Source: an uncultured Eubacteriales bacterium (GTDB lineage: Bacteria; Bacillota; Clostridia; Oscillospirales; Acutalibacteraceae). Taken from it: a stretch of 64,000 bases of DNA. Positions 37,150 to 46,082 of the stretch are shown piece after piece (position 1 is the first letter of the stretch; every line of letters begins with the position of its first letter). The position numbers were made by a program, and so were the translations under genes. The stretch spans positions 1-64,000 of the forward strand of contig CAKSCM010000005.1 of the NCBI GenBank assembly GCA_934444365.1, read 5' to 3'. The notes under the pieces are model-generated. The model had not been told where the DNA came from. It was given only the letters and a program-made list of their open reading frames with translations, and made no database searches.

Positions 37150-38091
37150 ATGGCGGTGCTGTACATCGTTATTCCCTGCTACAATGAAGAGGCGGTATTG
37201 CCTGAGACCAACTCCCGGCTTGTAAAAAAACTGTCAGAGCTGATAGAAAAGGGCAAATGCGCTGCCGAAAGCCGTATACTTTACGTGGACGACGGCTCCC
37301 GTGATAAAACATGGGAGCTGATAGCCCGTGCACATGAGGAAAATCCACTTGTGTGCGGACTTAAGCTCGCTCATAACAAGGGGCATCAGAATGCCCTTTT
37401 GGCCGGTCTTATGTCGGCAAGAGAGCTATGCGACTGCACGGTTTCGATGGACGCCGATTTGCAGGACGACGTCGAGATAATCGAAGACTTTATGGATAAA
37501 TACCTCGAGGGCTATGAGGTGGTTTACGGAGTCAGGAGCGACCGCAAGAGCGATACCTTTTTCAAACGGGCCACCGCACAGGGCTACTACAAATTTATGA
37601 AAAAGCTCGGCGTAGACCTTGTTTTCAACCACGCCGACTGCAGACTTATGGGTTCGAGGGCACTCGAGGCCATGTCCCACTACCGCGAAACCAACCTTTT
37701 TCTTCGCGGGATCGTCCCTTCAATAGGCTTTAAAAGCACAAATATCTATTACGAAAGAGCCGAAAGGTTTGCCGGCGAATCAAAGTATCCCCTTAAAAAA
37801 ATGCTGTATTTCGCATGGGACGGTATAACCTCCTTTAGCGTAAAGCCCTTAAAGCTTATAACCAAAACCGGCGTTTTCTTTATGATACTCAGCATACTGG
37901 GGCTTATATATTCGCTGGTTGCGAAGCTTGTCGGATTTGCTCCTGCCGGAATACCGTGCATTGTATCGACCGTAGGATTTTTCTCCTCGCTTATACTTAT
38001 CGCCCTCGGTGTAACGGCGAGCTACATCGGCAAGATGTATTCCGAGGTAAAGGACCGTCCGCGTTATATAATTGACGAGTTTTTAAAATGA
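37150..38091 (+). CDS. CsbB/GtrB-like family 2 glycosyltransferase
   Basis: A 313-residue enzyme that moves a sugar from a nucleotide donor to undecaprenyl phosphate at the inner membrane face. VVIPCYNEE-type start (LYIVIPCYNEEAVLP), LYVDDGSRDKTWE near 50, the catalytic-site VSMDADLQDD near 100, and two C-terminal helices (about 235-300). ATG 37150 has GGAG 8 nt upstream; GTG 37141 is too close. It sits between yfhO and hflX. Inference: supplies lipid-linked sugar to YfhO. Confidence 0.88.
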   Translation: MAVLYIVIPCYNEEAVLPETNSRLVKKLSELIEKGKCAAESRILYVDDGSRDKTWELIARAHEENPLVCGLKLAHNKGHQNALLAGLMSARELCDCTVSMDADLQDDVEIIEDFMDKYLEGYEVVYGVRSDRKSDTFFKRATAQGYYKFMKKLGVDLVFNHADCRLMGSRALEAMSHYRETNLFLRGIVPSIGFKSTNIYYERAERFAGESKYPLKKMLYFAWDGITSFSVKPLKLITKTGVFFMILSILGLIYSLVAKLVGFAPAGIPCIVSTVGFFSSLILIALGVTASYIGKMYSEVKDRPRYIIDEFLK

Positions 38092-39338
38092 CAGAAAAAG
38101 AAGATATTTTATCCCCTTCTCAGCGCGCCCTCCTTGTAGGGCTAGATACCGGAAAAGATGACACCGAAAGCCTAATTTGCGAGCTCGAAAGTCTTGCCAA
38201 AACCGCCGGTATAGATACAGTTTCCGCAACAGTACAGCGAAAAAACGAGCCCGATCCGGCCACCTTTGTCGGCAGCGGATTTTTAAAGGATATTGCGGAT
38301 TTTTGCAAGAACAACCAAATAGACACCGTCATTTTTGACGATGAGCTCACCCCCGTCCAGCAAAAGAACATCGAAAAGATCACCGAGGCTCGCGTTATCG
38401 ATCGGACGGCGCTTATTCTCGATATTTTTGCCGAGCGGGCCGCCTCACATGAGGGTCGGCTGCAGGTGGAGCTAGCCCGTTGCAAATACTCGCTTGCACG
38501 TCTTGCAGGCGGCAGTACGGGGCTTTCCCGTCAGGGCGGCGCGGGACACCTTCGCGGTTCGGGCGAAAGCAAGTTAGAGACCGACCGCCGATACGTCAGA
38601 CGGCGCATATCCACCCTCGAAAGGCGGATAAAGGAGCTCGATTCAAGGCGAACTCTTATACGCGAGCGCCGGCGCAAAAATCGCATACAAACGGTAGCAA
38701 TCGTAGGCTACACAAACGCCGGCAAATCGACCCTTATGAATCTTATGACAAATGCCGGCGTGCTTTGTGAGGATAAGCTTTTTGCCACCCTCGATCCGAC
38801 CGCAAGAGCGCTGAATTTAAGCGACGGACGGACGGTCATGCTGGTCGATACCGTCGGACTTATAAGGAAGCTCCCACACCATCTTGTTGAGGCATTCCGT
38901 TCAACGCTGAAGGAAGCGGCCGAGGCCGATCTGATTTTAAACGTGTGCGATGCGTCGTCTGGCGAGTATAAGGAGCATCTTGCGGTAACCGAGGAACTGC
39001 TCGACTCCCTCGGCTACGACGGGCCGATTGTAACGGTTATGAATAAATGCGATTTGCTTTGCGGCAATATTCCGTTGAGTCTTTCCGACGATAAGGTTTT
39101 TATATCGGCAGCAAAAAACACGGGAATTCCGACCCTTTTAACCGCAATAGAGAACAAGCTCCCCCGAAAAGTACTCCGATGCAAGCTGCTTATCCCCTAT
39201 TCCGAAGCAGGCTTGCTTGACAGAATAAGGCGAAACGGCATTCTCCACAGCGAGGATTACACGCCAGAAGGTATCAAGGTCGATTGCACGGCCGATATTG
39301 AATTTTTACGGCCGCTTGAAAAATTTTTTATTGATTAA
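38088..39338 (+). CDS. hflX: GTPase HflX
   Basis: A 416-residue ribosome-associated GTPase that splits stalled ribosomes. The N-terminal domain includes ATFVGSGFLKDI and FDDELTPVQQKNIE. The Gly-rich linker has GAGHLRGSGESKLETDRR near 160-177. The G domain shows GYTNAGKST near 206, DTVGLIRKLPHHL near 253, and NKCD near 321. Its ATG overlaps the glycosyltransferase stop (ATGA). Confidence 0.95.
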   Translation: MTEKEDILSPSQRALLVGLDTGKDDTESLICELESLAKTAGIDTVSATVQRKNEPDPATFVGSGFLKDIADFCKNNQIDTVIFDDELTPVQQKNIEKITEARVIDRTALILDIFAERAASHEGRLQVELARCKYSLARLAGGSTGLSRQGGAGHLRGSGESKLETDRRYVRRRISTLERRIKELDSRRTLIRERRRKNRIQTVAIVGYTNAGKSTLMNLMTNAGVLCEDKLFATLDPTARALNLSDGRTVMLVDTVGLIRKLPHHLVEAFRSTLKEAAEADLILNVCDASSGEYKEHLAVTEELLDSLGYDGPIVTVMNKCDLLCGNIPLSLSDDKVFISAAKNTGIPTLLTAIENKLPRKVLRCKLLIPYSEAGLLDRIRRNGILHSEDYTPEGIKVDCTADIEFLRPLEKFFID

Positions 39339-39344
39339 ATAGCT

Positions 39345-39384
39345 AAAAAAGGGGGCGTCAACTCTTGACTGACGTCCCTTTTTG
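39345..39384 (+). terminator. hflX terminator overlapping the tRNA-Thr promoter
   Basis: AAAAAAGGGGGCGTCA, short loop, TGACGTCCCTTTTT. The -35 box of the next promoter lies in the loop and its spacer lies in the second arm. Confidence 0.8.
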
Positions 39385-39393
39385 TGGTATATT
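39365..39393 (+). promoter_or_regulatory. promoter of tRNA-Thr(CGT)
   Basis: TTGACT (39365-39370), 17-nt spacer ending TGTGG, TATATT (39388-39393). Confidence 0.72.
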
Positions 39394-39410
39394 ATTTGAG
39401 CATCATGTTT

Positions 39411-39486
39411 GCTGGTATGGCTCAGTTGGTAGAGCAGCTGATTCGTAATCAGCAGGTCGGCGGTTCGAGTCCGCCTACCAGCTCCA
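39411..39486 (+). tRNA. tRNA-Thr (anticodon CGT)
   Basis: 76 nt with encoded CCA. Acceptor stem GCTGGTA/TACCAGC, anticodon arm GCTGA-TTCGTAA-TCAGC giving CGT, and T-arm GGCGG-TTCGAGT-CCGCC. Confidence 0.96.
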
Positions 39487-39488
39487 TT

Positions 39489-39526
39489 AATCCCGACGCT
39501 TTAAAAACGCCGGGATTCTTTATTTT
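39489..39526 (+). terminator. terminator of tRNA-Thr
   Basis: AATCCCG (39489-39495) pairs with CGGGATT (39511-39517), then a T-rich run. ACGC/GCG pairs extend the stem. Confidence 0.8.
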
Positions 39527-39571
39527 TGAACAGGATATCATGGTTTTATAACGGATAAAAACAAACATTTT

Positions 39572-39615
39572 AAAAGCACACAACCTCCGGACCGATTCGA
39601 AGGTCATGTGCTTTT
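39572..39615 (-). terminator. terminator of the DMT permease gene
   Basis: AAAAGCACA (39572-39580) and TGTGCTTTT (39607-39615), with inner ACCT/AGGT pairing. T-runs on both strands allow two-way action. Confidence 0.65.
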
Positions 39616-39636
39616 ATGCTTTATTAAGCCGTAAAT

Positions 39637-40518
39637 TCATATCCTTTGCTTTTTGTTCTCCCAAAGAAAAACACCCACACCAGCCGAGCAGATAAGAATA
39701 TAACCGACAATGCTGTATATGTCCGGAACATCACCGAAAAACAAAAAGCCGAGCAGCGCCGCGAAAAGAACCTGGGTATAGTCGTAGACCGAAATTTCCT
39801 TCGCCGGCGCGCAAAGATAGGCTCTTGTTATGCCTATCTGGCCCACGCAGGCGAATGCGCCTGCAAGAAGTAAAAATATCAGCTGTTTTGCACTCATAGG
39901 ACAGTAGGTAAAGATCATAACAGGCAGACATACAACACAGGAAAAGGCCGAAAACCAAAAAACTATGCGGTTCGGATTCTCGTTTTTCTCCCCCAGACGG
40001 CGGACGAAGGTATATGCTGCCCCGGCTCCCATTCCGCCTAAAAGCCCTATAAAGCTTTCAATTACCTTCGGATTGTTAAATCCCGGTTTAATTATCAACA
40101 AACTGCCGCCAAAGGCAACCACAACCCCTAAAATCTGCATTATATCCGGCTTTTCCTTAAGCAGAATAAGAGAAAACAGTATCGCAAAAAAAGGCGAAAG
40201 CTTGTTGAGCATATTGGCGTCGGACAAATTCAGCTGTCCTATCGCATAAAAATTGCAAAGCAAACCGGCCGTCCCGAAAACACAGCGGCATAAAAGATCC
40301 GGTATACTCTTTTTCCTTGGAATAAAGCCCGATTTGTTTTTAATTATTATTGCCGAAATAAATATAAGGGCGACAAAATTTCTGAAAAACGACTTCTGAA
40401 AAGCCGGCAGGTCACCCGACAGCTTTACAAAAAAAGACATCATGGAAAAGCCGAATGCCGCCATTATGACGTAAAATATCCCCTTAAGCTTGGAATCAAT
40501 TATAATTTGCTTGCTCAT
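39637..40518 (-). CDS. EamA/DMT-superfamily permease
   Basis: A 293-residue inner-membrane protein with ten predicted helices in two EamA repeats; about residues 12-140 and 155-285 show the duplicated pattern (AAFGFSMMSFFVKL in the first, AYTFVRRLGE in the second). The family exports or imports metabolites such as amino acids and nucleosides. GAAGGG lies before its ATG. It lies just downstream of pepT but has its own promoter. Substrate unknown. Confidence 0.85.
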   Translation of the reverse strand: MSKQIIIDSKLKGIFYVIMAAFGFSMMSFFVKLSGDLPAFQKSFFRNFVALIFISAIIIKNKSGFIPRKKSIPDLLCRCVFGTAGLLCNFYAIGQLNLSDANMLNKLSPFFAILFSLILLKEKPDIMQILGVVVAFGGSLLIIKPGFNNPKVIESFIGLLGGMGAGAAYTFVRRLGEKNENPNRIVFWFSAFSCVVCLPVMIFTYCPMSAKQLIFLLLAGAFACVGQIGITRAYLCAPAKEISVYDYTQVLFAALLGFLFFGDVPDIYSIVGYILICSAGVGVFLWENKKQRI

Positions 40519-40558
40519 TTTCGCCCTTCGGTAAAAAAATTAAAAGTATTCATTTATT

Positions 40559-40587
40559 ATTTTACACCGCTAAAGCACAAAAAACAA
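40559..40587 (-). promoter_or_regulatory. promoter of the DMT permease gene
   Basis: On the minus strand: TTGTTT (40582-40587), 17-nt spacer, TAAAAT (40559-40564). The -35 box is built from the T-run of the pepT terminator. Confidence 0.55.
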
Positions 40588-40619
40588 GCCTCACATCGCA
40601 AATAATCACGATGTAAGGC
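40578..40619 (-). terminator. terminator of pepT
   Basis: On the minus strand: GCCTTACATCG, 10-nt loop, CGATGTGAGGC, then TTGTTTTTT. Confidence 0.82.
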
Positions 40620-40733
40620 AACACACTTAAAACTCTATAAGTTCAATACCGATTTCGACAACCACATGTAATTAAATGTAATCAATACACACGGATACAA
40701 CAGAAAACCAACGGTACCGCGGATTTAAAGCTT

Positions 40734-41906
40734 TTATTCGGCCGAGACAATATTTATAATGACGTCGGTCATGGTTTCGAGTGCTTTTACGGGAATTGCC
40801 TCAAAAAGGCTGTGGAAATTAATACCGCCGGTCGGCAGATTCGGGCAGACAAGCCCCATAAAGCAAAGCCTTGCACCGTCTGTGCCGCCGCGAATGGGAA
40901 GCGCCTCAGGCTCGCTTATTCCTGCCTTTTTCATAGCGTTAATCGCTCTTTGAACCGTGTGCATATTTTTTTCTATGACCGAGCGCATGTTGTAGTAGCT
41001 GTCGGTAATCTCTGCTGCTACGGTTCCCTCGCCGTATTTTTCATTCAAAAATTCGGCACACCGGCGAATGTAATCCTTGCGCTTTTTAAAATCCTCGTCG
41101 GAAAAATCTCTTATAAGCATATGTGCCGACGCGCTGCTTGTGGTGCCCTCAATATCGGTCAGGTGGAAAAACCCCTCTCTGCCCTCGGTATGGGCCGGAG
41201 TTTCGGCAGCCGGCAGCATATTCATGAATTCATTTAAATACAAAATCGCATTCTTCATTATGTTTTTCGCCGATCCCGGATGGGTATTGACCCCGTTAAC
41301 CGTGATTTTGACATCGGCAGCATTGAAATTCTCGTATTCGAATTCACTGATTTCTCCCCCGTCCACCGTATAGGCGAAATCCGCACCGAAATTATCAACA
41401 TCGAAAAGATCGGCGCCTCGGCCTATTTCTTCGTCCGGAGTAAATCCTACGCATATTTTTCCGTGGGGAATTTTCTCGGTAATTATCCTCTCGCAAGCCG
41501 CCATTATTTCGGCCACTCCGGCTTTATCGTCCGCTCCGAGAAGTGTCGTTCCGTCGGACACCACCATCTGCTCGCCTATATATCTGTCCGGAATCATTTT
41601 TGCGTTTTTGCCGTCAAATTCAATAATTTTCGGTTTGACATTCTCGCCGCTTACATCGGGAGAGGTATCCATATGAGATATAAGGCCTATAGCCGGCAGC
41701 TTTTCGCACCCGGCAGTAGACGGAATCACGGCGTATACATAGCCGTTTGCATCGCGACGGACATTTTCTGCCCCCATAGCCGTTAACTCGTCCGCTAAAC
41801 GATCGGCTAAAACGAGCTGCTTTGCGGTCGAAGGACAGCAGTCTGCACCTTCATCCGACGTCGTATCAAAAGTAACATAGTTTAAAAAACGTTCAAGAGC
41901 GTTCAT
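40734..41906 (-). CDS. pepT: peptidase T (tripeptide aminopeptidase)
   Basis: A 390-residue M20 zinc enzyme that removes the N-terminal residue of tripeptides in the cytosol. Metal-site motifs: ISHMDTSPDVSG near 75, LLGADDKAGVAEI near 123, and FTPDEEIGRGAD near 155. RGGTDGARLCFMGL near 335 is typical. GGAGATG lies upstream of its ATG. It is monocistronic, next to the opp operon, and would process imported peptides. Confidence 0.95.
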   Translation of the reverse strand: MNALERFLNYVTFDTTSDEGADCCPSTAKQLVLADRLADELTAMGAENVRRDANGYVYAVIPSTAGCEKLPAIGLISHMDTSPDVSGENVKPKIIEFDGKNAKMIPDRYIGEQMVVSDGTTLLGADDKAGVAEIMAACERIITEKIPHGKICVGFTPDEEIGRGADLFDVDNFGADFAYTVDGGEISEFEYENFNAADVKITVNGVNTHPGSAKNIMKNAILYLNEFMNMLPAAETPAHTEGREGFFHLTDIEGTTSSASAHMLIRDFSDEDFKKRKDYIRRCAEFLNEKYGEGTVAAEITDSYYNMRSVIEKNMHTVQRAINAMKKAGISEPEALPIRGGTDGARLCFMGLVCPNLPTGGINFHSLFEAIPVKALETMTDVIINIVSAE

Positions 41907-41938
41907 TTTTACATCTCCGTTTATATTATCTTACAGAA

Positions 41939-41967
41939 ATGATATCACATGCGGCACCTTTTTGCAA
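41939..41967 (-). promoter_or_regulatory. promoter of pepT
   Basis: On the minus strand: TTGCAA (41962-41967), 17-nt spacer ending TGTGA, TATCAT (41939-41944). Confidence 0.7.
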
Positions 41968-42052
41968 CCGGCGACGTAACGGCAAAAAAGTAATAAGAAA
42001 AGTGCCGCGACCGCAATACAAAAAAAGAAAAACCAAACAAAAGATAAAATGT

Positions 42053-42098
42053 AAAAGCCGCCCGCGCCTTAAAACTTAAGGACGCGGACGGCTTTTTT
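42053..42098 (-). terminator. terminator of the opp operon
   Basis: A long stem of about 20 bp (AAAAGCCGCCCGCGCCTTAA with TTAAGGACGCGGACGGCTTTT, two mismatches). Ts flank it on both strands. Confidence 0.88.
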
Positions 42099-42153
42099 AA
42101 TTAATGTACGTCATCAGGGTCGTAACCCTAAAGGTTTAAACCAAACCCTTAAA

Positions 42154-43824
42154 TTACTCCTCGATGTAAGCATACTGGAAGTACCAGTAGCCATAGGGGC
42201 TGTGCCAGCTGCCCTTAAGGCTCGAGCTCTGGAGCCAGAAGTCGTTGTAATAAGCAATGGGTATGCAGGCATAATCCTTCATCATGATTGATTCAGCCTC
42301 GTGAAGAGCGGTAAAGTGCTCCTTCATATCGGCAACCTTCGACTTATCAATAGCAGCATCGAAATCAGGGTTGTTGTACTTACCGTCGTTGTTGCCGTTG
42401 GTCGAATAGAGAAGCTCTATCATGTTGGAAGCGTCGTTGTAGTCCATAACCCAGCCGTTACGTGCCATCTCATATTCGCCGGCACGTCTCTGCGGGGTAA
42501 AGGAGGCCCACTCAACCTTGTCTATGTTCATGGTTATACCGAGCTGCTTGTAAGCCTGCTGGAGGTATTCGGCAACCGCCACATGATAACCTGCGTCGTT
42601 TGTTGAATAGGTGATGGTGGGGAATCCCTCACCGTTGGGGTAACCTGCCTCTGCGAGGGCCTTCTTGGCTTCCTCGAGATCGGCATTGTAATCCTCGCCG
42701 ATGTAGGTCTTTCCGCCGTTGGCAGCCTTTGCATTGTCAAAGAACATGCCTTCGCTGTCAACGATGCCGGGGCCTATGAAGTTATAAGCCGGAGAATAAG
42801 TTCCCTGCATGATGACGTTAGCAACGTAATCACGGTCTATAGCAAGGTTAAGAGCCTTACGGACGTTAACATTGTCAAAGGGAGCCTTGTTGAGGTTCAT
42901 GCTGAGGTAGTAGGTACCGAGAATGGTATCTACATAGAAATCGCCGCCGTCGGTGGATTTCTTAAGGCTGGGGATCTCCTCGGTGGGAACATTCTTTATC
43001 AGCTGAGCGGTACCGCTGTTATAAGCGGCAAAAGAAGCACTTGCATCCTCAAGAAGCAGGAAGGTAAGATCCTCGGTGACTATACGCTTGGAGTCCCATC
43101 CGCCCTTGTAGTTCGGGTTCTTTTTGCAGACTATGCGCTCGCTCGGAGTCCACTCGCTGATCATGTAAGGACCGTTGCAGACATAGGTCTCGGGCTTGGT
43201 TGCCCAAGCGTCGCCGTTTGCCTCAACAGTAGCCTTCTGAACAGGGCTCATGGTGCCGAAAGCAGCAAGCTTATCAAAATATGCGCAAGGATAAGCAAGC
43301 TTAATGGTAAGGGTCTTTCCGTCCTCACTGGCCTTTACGTTAAGAAGGTCGGTGTTGGGAGTGGTAGTGGTTTTACCCTCTTTATCCGGATTACCGATGG
43401 CATCCTGATAGCCCTCAACCATGCCGAGAACGGTCTCGCCATAGGGAGCAGCAAGGTTGACATCGACTATACGCTTGAAGGTATACTCAAAGTCCTTAGC
43501 GTTGAGCTCGGTGCCGTCAGACCACTTAAGGCCGTCACGCATGGTGAAGGTCCAGGTAAGTCCGTCGTCACTTACTTCGTACTTCTCAGCCTGTCCGGGC
43601 TGAACTTTATTGTTCTCATCGATGATGAGAAGGGTCTCAAACAGAGTGATGAGCATATTGCCGCCATCAACAGCACTGTTGAGAGCCGGATCGAGAGTCT
43701 CGGGGTTGGGTCCGATCTGAACCGTTATGCCCGAATACTTCTTGCCGCAGGAACCGAGGCAAGCTGCTACCGAAAGGGTAAGCACCAAAGCCAGAGTAAC
43801 TGCTATCAGTCTTCTGATTTTCAT
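42154..43824 (-). CDS. oppA: oligopeptide-binding lipoprotein OppA
   Basis: A 556-residue family 5 solute-binding protein anchored outside the membrane. The signal ends in LGSC near residue 25, and Ser/Gly follow. PETLDPALNSAVDGG near 42 is the usual early motif, with later LNLAIDRDYVANVIM and NPNYKGGWD. ATG 43824 has AAAGGAGA upstream. It is the last gene of oppBCDFA, 245 bp after oppF. Lysine is mostly AAG, unlike the transporter genes, suggesting much higher expression. It captures peptides for OppBCDF. Confidence 0.94.
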   Translation of the reverse strand: MKIRRLIAVTLALVLTLSVAACLGSCGKKYSGITVQIGPNPETLDPALNSAVDGGNMLITLFETLLIIDENNKVQPGQAEKYEVSDDGLTWTFTMRDGLKWSDGTELNAKDFEYTFKRIVDVNLAAPYGETVLGMVEGYQDAIGNPDKEGKTTTTPNTDLLNVKASEDGKTLTIKLAYPCAYFDKLAAFGTMSPVQKATVEANGDAWATKPETYVCNGPYMISEWTPSERIVCKKNPNYKGGWDSKRIVTEDLTFLLLEDASASFAAYNSGTAQLIKNVPTEEIPSLKKSTDGGDFYVDTILGTYYLSMNLNKAPFDNVNVRKALNLAIDRDYVANVIMQGTYSPAYNFIGPGIVDSEGMFFDNAKAANGGKTYIGEDYNADLEEAKKALAEAGYPNGEGFPTITYSTNDAGYHVAVAEYLQQAYKQLGITMNIDKVEWASFTPQRRAGEYEMARNGWVMDYNDASNMIELLYSTNGNNDGKYNNPDFDAAIDKSKVADMKEHFTALHEAESIMMKDYACIPIAYYNDFWLQSSSLKGSWHSPYGYWYFQYAYIEE

Positions 43825-44069
43825 AACTGCATCTCCTTTTGTTTTTTTCGCGCTGCTACCCACTAAAAAACGGTAGCCGCCGTATATATTCACTGTGCAA
43901 AATAACATTCGCACAATAAACACCGTGTTTTCTCATCCGGATGTTACCGAAAGACTGTAAAGCCGCATATCATTTTTAAAACGAAACGCCGCTTATAAAC
44001 CGTACAGTAAAAGCCGGTATACTCAAGGCTCCACTATAGGCCTTCGCCAAGATCAATTCCCGGTATTTT
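43825..44069 (-). other. oppF-oppA spacer
   Basis: 245 bp without a gene. A small hairpin (GTGCGAA/TTTTGCAC, about 43896-43916) lies about 75 nt upstream of oppA. It could mark mRNA processing or stabilisation that raises oppA levels; no strong separate promoter was found. Confidence 0.4.
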
Positions 44070-45068
44070 TCAGTCGCTGACCTTGTCAAGATGATGACAA
44101 GCGGCGAAATGACCCGGCGATACCTCTTTAAACTCAGGGCACTCGGCCGCACACTGCTCATCAGCATACGGGCAACGGGTGCGGAATCTGCAGCCGCTGG
44201 GCGGATCAAGAGGACTCGGAACATCGCCCTGAAGCACTATACGCTTGGAAGCGCGCGCCGTTTTGGGATCTGCCTCGGGAATAGCCGAAATAAGGCTCTT
44301 TGTATAAGGGTGAACACTGTGAGCAATAAGCTCATAGCTGTCCGCCAATTCGACAAGCTTACCGAGATACATAACGCCTATCCGATTGGATATATGTCTT
44401 ACAACACTTAAATCATGCGCAATGAAAAGGTAGGTAAGATCAAGATCCTTTTGCAGATCCTCAAACATATTCACGACCTGCGCCTGAATCGACACGTCAA
44501 GCGCCGACACCGGCTCATCGCACACTATGAATTCGGGATTGACCGCAAGGGCCCTCGCTATACCGACACGCTGACGTTGTCCGCCGGAAAATTCATGCGG
44601 GTAACGGTTGGCATGCTCGCTGTTAAGGCCGACCTTCTCGAGCAGGGAAATTATTCTCTCACGCCGCTCAGCCTTGCTTTTTGTAAGCTTATGAATATCA
44701 ATTGATTCGCCTACGATATCGCCTATTGTCATTCGCGGATCAAGGCTCGCATACGGATCCTGGAAAACCATCTGCATTTTACGGCGGTACGGGAGCATAT
44801 CAACCGCTATTTTCTTTTCCTTGTCGAAAATGACTTCATTATCGTAAATAATGGTTCCGTCGGTCGGCTCATAAAGTCTGAGCAAGGTCCTTCCGACGGT
44901 GGTTTTACCACATCCGGATTCGCCGACAAGTCCGAGCGTTTCGCCCTTGTAAATGTGAAAGGAAACGTCATCTACTGCCTGAACGACCCTTTTTTTCTTT
45001 GCCTCTCCTCTTGCAGGAAAATACTGCTGCAAGTGTTTAGCTTCTACAAGTATATGTCTGTCACTCAC
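44070..45068 (-). CDS. oppF: oligopeptide transporter ATPase OppF
   Basis: A 332-residue ATPase with [17 protein letters not shown] near 46, [12 protein letters not shown] near 95, [14 protein letters not shown] near 150, [12 protein letters not shown] near 172, and the C-terminal Cys-rich end [14 protein letters not shown] typical of Opp/Dpp ATPases, which may hold a Fe-S cluster. The start is GTG at 45066-45068, with AAAGGGG 9 nt upstream, overlapping the oppD end by 8 bp. Confidence 0.94.
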   Translation of the reverse strand: MSDRHILVEAKHLQQYFPARGEAKKKRVVQAVDDVSFHIYKGETLGLVGESGCGKTTVGRTLLRLYEPTDGTIIYDNEVIFDKEKKIAVDMLPYRRKMQMVFQDPYASLDPRMTIGDIVGESIDIHKLTKSKAERRERIISLLEKVGLNSEHANRYPHEFSGGQRQRVGIARALAVNPEFIVCDEPVSALDVSIQAQVVNMFEDLQKDLDLTYLFIAHDLSVVRHISNRIGVMYLGKLVELADSYELIAHSVHPYTKSLISAIPEADPKTARASKRIVLQGDVPSPLDPPSGCRFRTRCPYADEQCAAECPEFKEVSPGHFAACHHLDKVSD

Positions 45069-46065
45069 AGAGGTCTTCCCCTTTCTCGGCCGCTTCCTTT
45101 TGAAGCAACCAGCAATTACTGTAATGAGTATCACTCAGCTGGGTTTTGGGCGGCATTTCATGCAGACATATCTTCATGCAGTTCGCGCAACGCGGTGCAA
45201 ACGGACAGCCGTCCGGAGGATTGAGCAAATCGACCGGCTGACCCTCGATGGGAACAAGACGCTCGGTCTGCTCAACGTTGAGCTTGGGTATCGATTTTAT
45301 AAGACCTTTGGTGTACTCATGACGCGGCTCGTAGAATATCTCATCCGCCGTACCGTATTCAACAATATGACCGGCATACATAACGGCGATCTTTTCGCAC
45401 ATGCTTGCCACAACACCGAGGTCATGGGTAATCATTATAATACTCATTCCCAGCTTATGACGCAAATCCTGCATCAGCTCGAGAATTTGAGCCTGTATTG
45501 TAACGTCAAGAGCGGTTGTAGGCTCATCGGCTATAAGCAGCTTAGGCTCACAGGCAAGGGCAATGGCTATCATAACCCTTTGTCTCATTCCGCCGGAAAG
45601 CTCATGCGGATACTGTTTTAAACGCTTTTCCGGCTCATTGATGCCGACCAGCTCCAAAAGCTCTCTTGCGCGCTCAATCGCTTCCTGCTTGGTTTTATCG
45701 GTGTGAAGCCGTATAACCTCAACTATCTGGTTTTCAATTGTATAAACCGGGTTAAGACTGGTCATAGGATCCTGGAAGATGATAGAGACCTCATTGCCGC
45801 GGATCTTCCTGAATTCCTTTTCGGTCATCCGGTCAATCTGATGACCGTTAAAACGGATCGTACCGCCGATAAGCTTGCCCGGATAAGCGGTAAGCCCCAT
45901 TACGGAATAAGCCGTTACGGATTTACCCGAACCCGATTCACCGACTATTCCGAGCACCTCGCCCTCATCCATCGAAAAGGAAACGCCGTTTAAAGCTTTG
46001 ACCTCACCGGCGGGGGTAAAAAACGAAAGTCGTTCGTCGTTTATTTCCAAAAGCTTTTCACTCAA
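45061..46065 (-). CDS. oppD: oligopeptide transporter ATPase OppD
   Basis: A 334-residue ATPase: [17 protein letters not shown] near 38, [12 protein letters not shown] near 95, [14 protein letters not shown] near 155, [13 protein letters not shown] near 178, and the C-terminal [19 protein letters not shown] prefer TTG 46065, 9 nt after AAGGGGG, over ATG 46074, which touches that site. It forms a heterodimer with OppF on OppB/OppC. Confidence 0.93.
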   Translation of the reverse strand: MSEKLLEINDERLSFFTPAGEVKALNGVSFSMDEGEVLGIVGESGSGKSVTAYSVMGLTAYPGKLIGGTIRFNGHQIDRMTEKEFRKIRGNEVSIIFQDPMTSLNPVYTIENQIVEVIRLHTDKTKQEAIERARELLELVGINEPEKRLKQYPHELSGGMRQRVMIAIALACEPKLLIADEPTTALDVTIQAQILELMQDLRHKLGMSIIMITHDLGVVASMCEKIAVMYAGHIVEYGTADEIFYEPRHEYTKGLIKSIPKLNVEQTERLVPIEGQPVDLLNPPDGCPFAPRCANCMKICLHEMPPKTQLSDTHYSNCWLLQKEAAEKGEDLCE

Positions 46066-46082
46066 AGTGTTCATCCCCCTTT

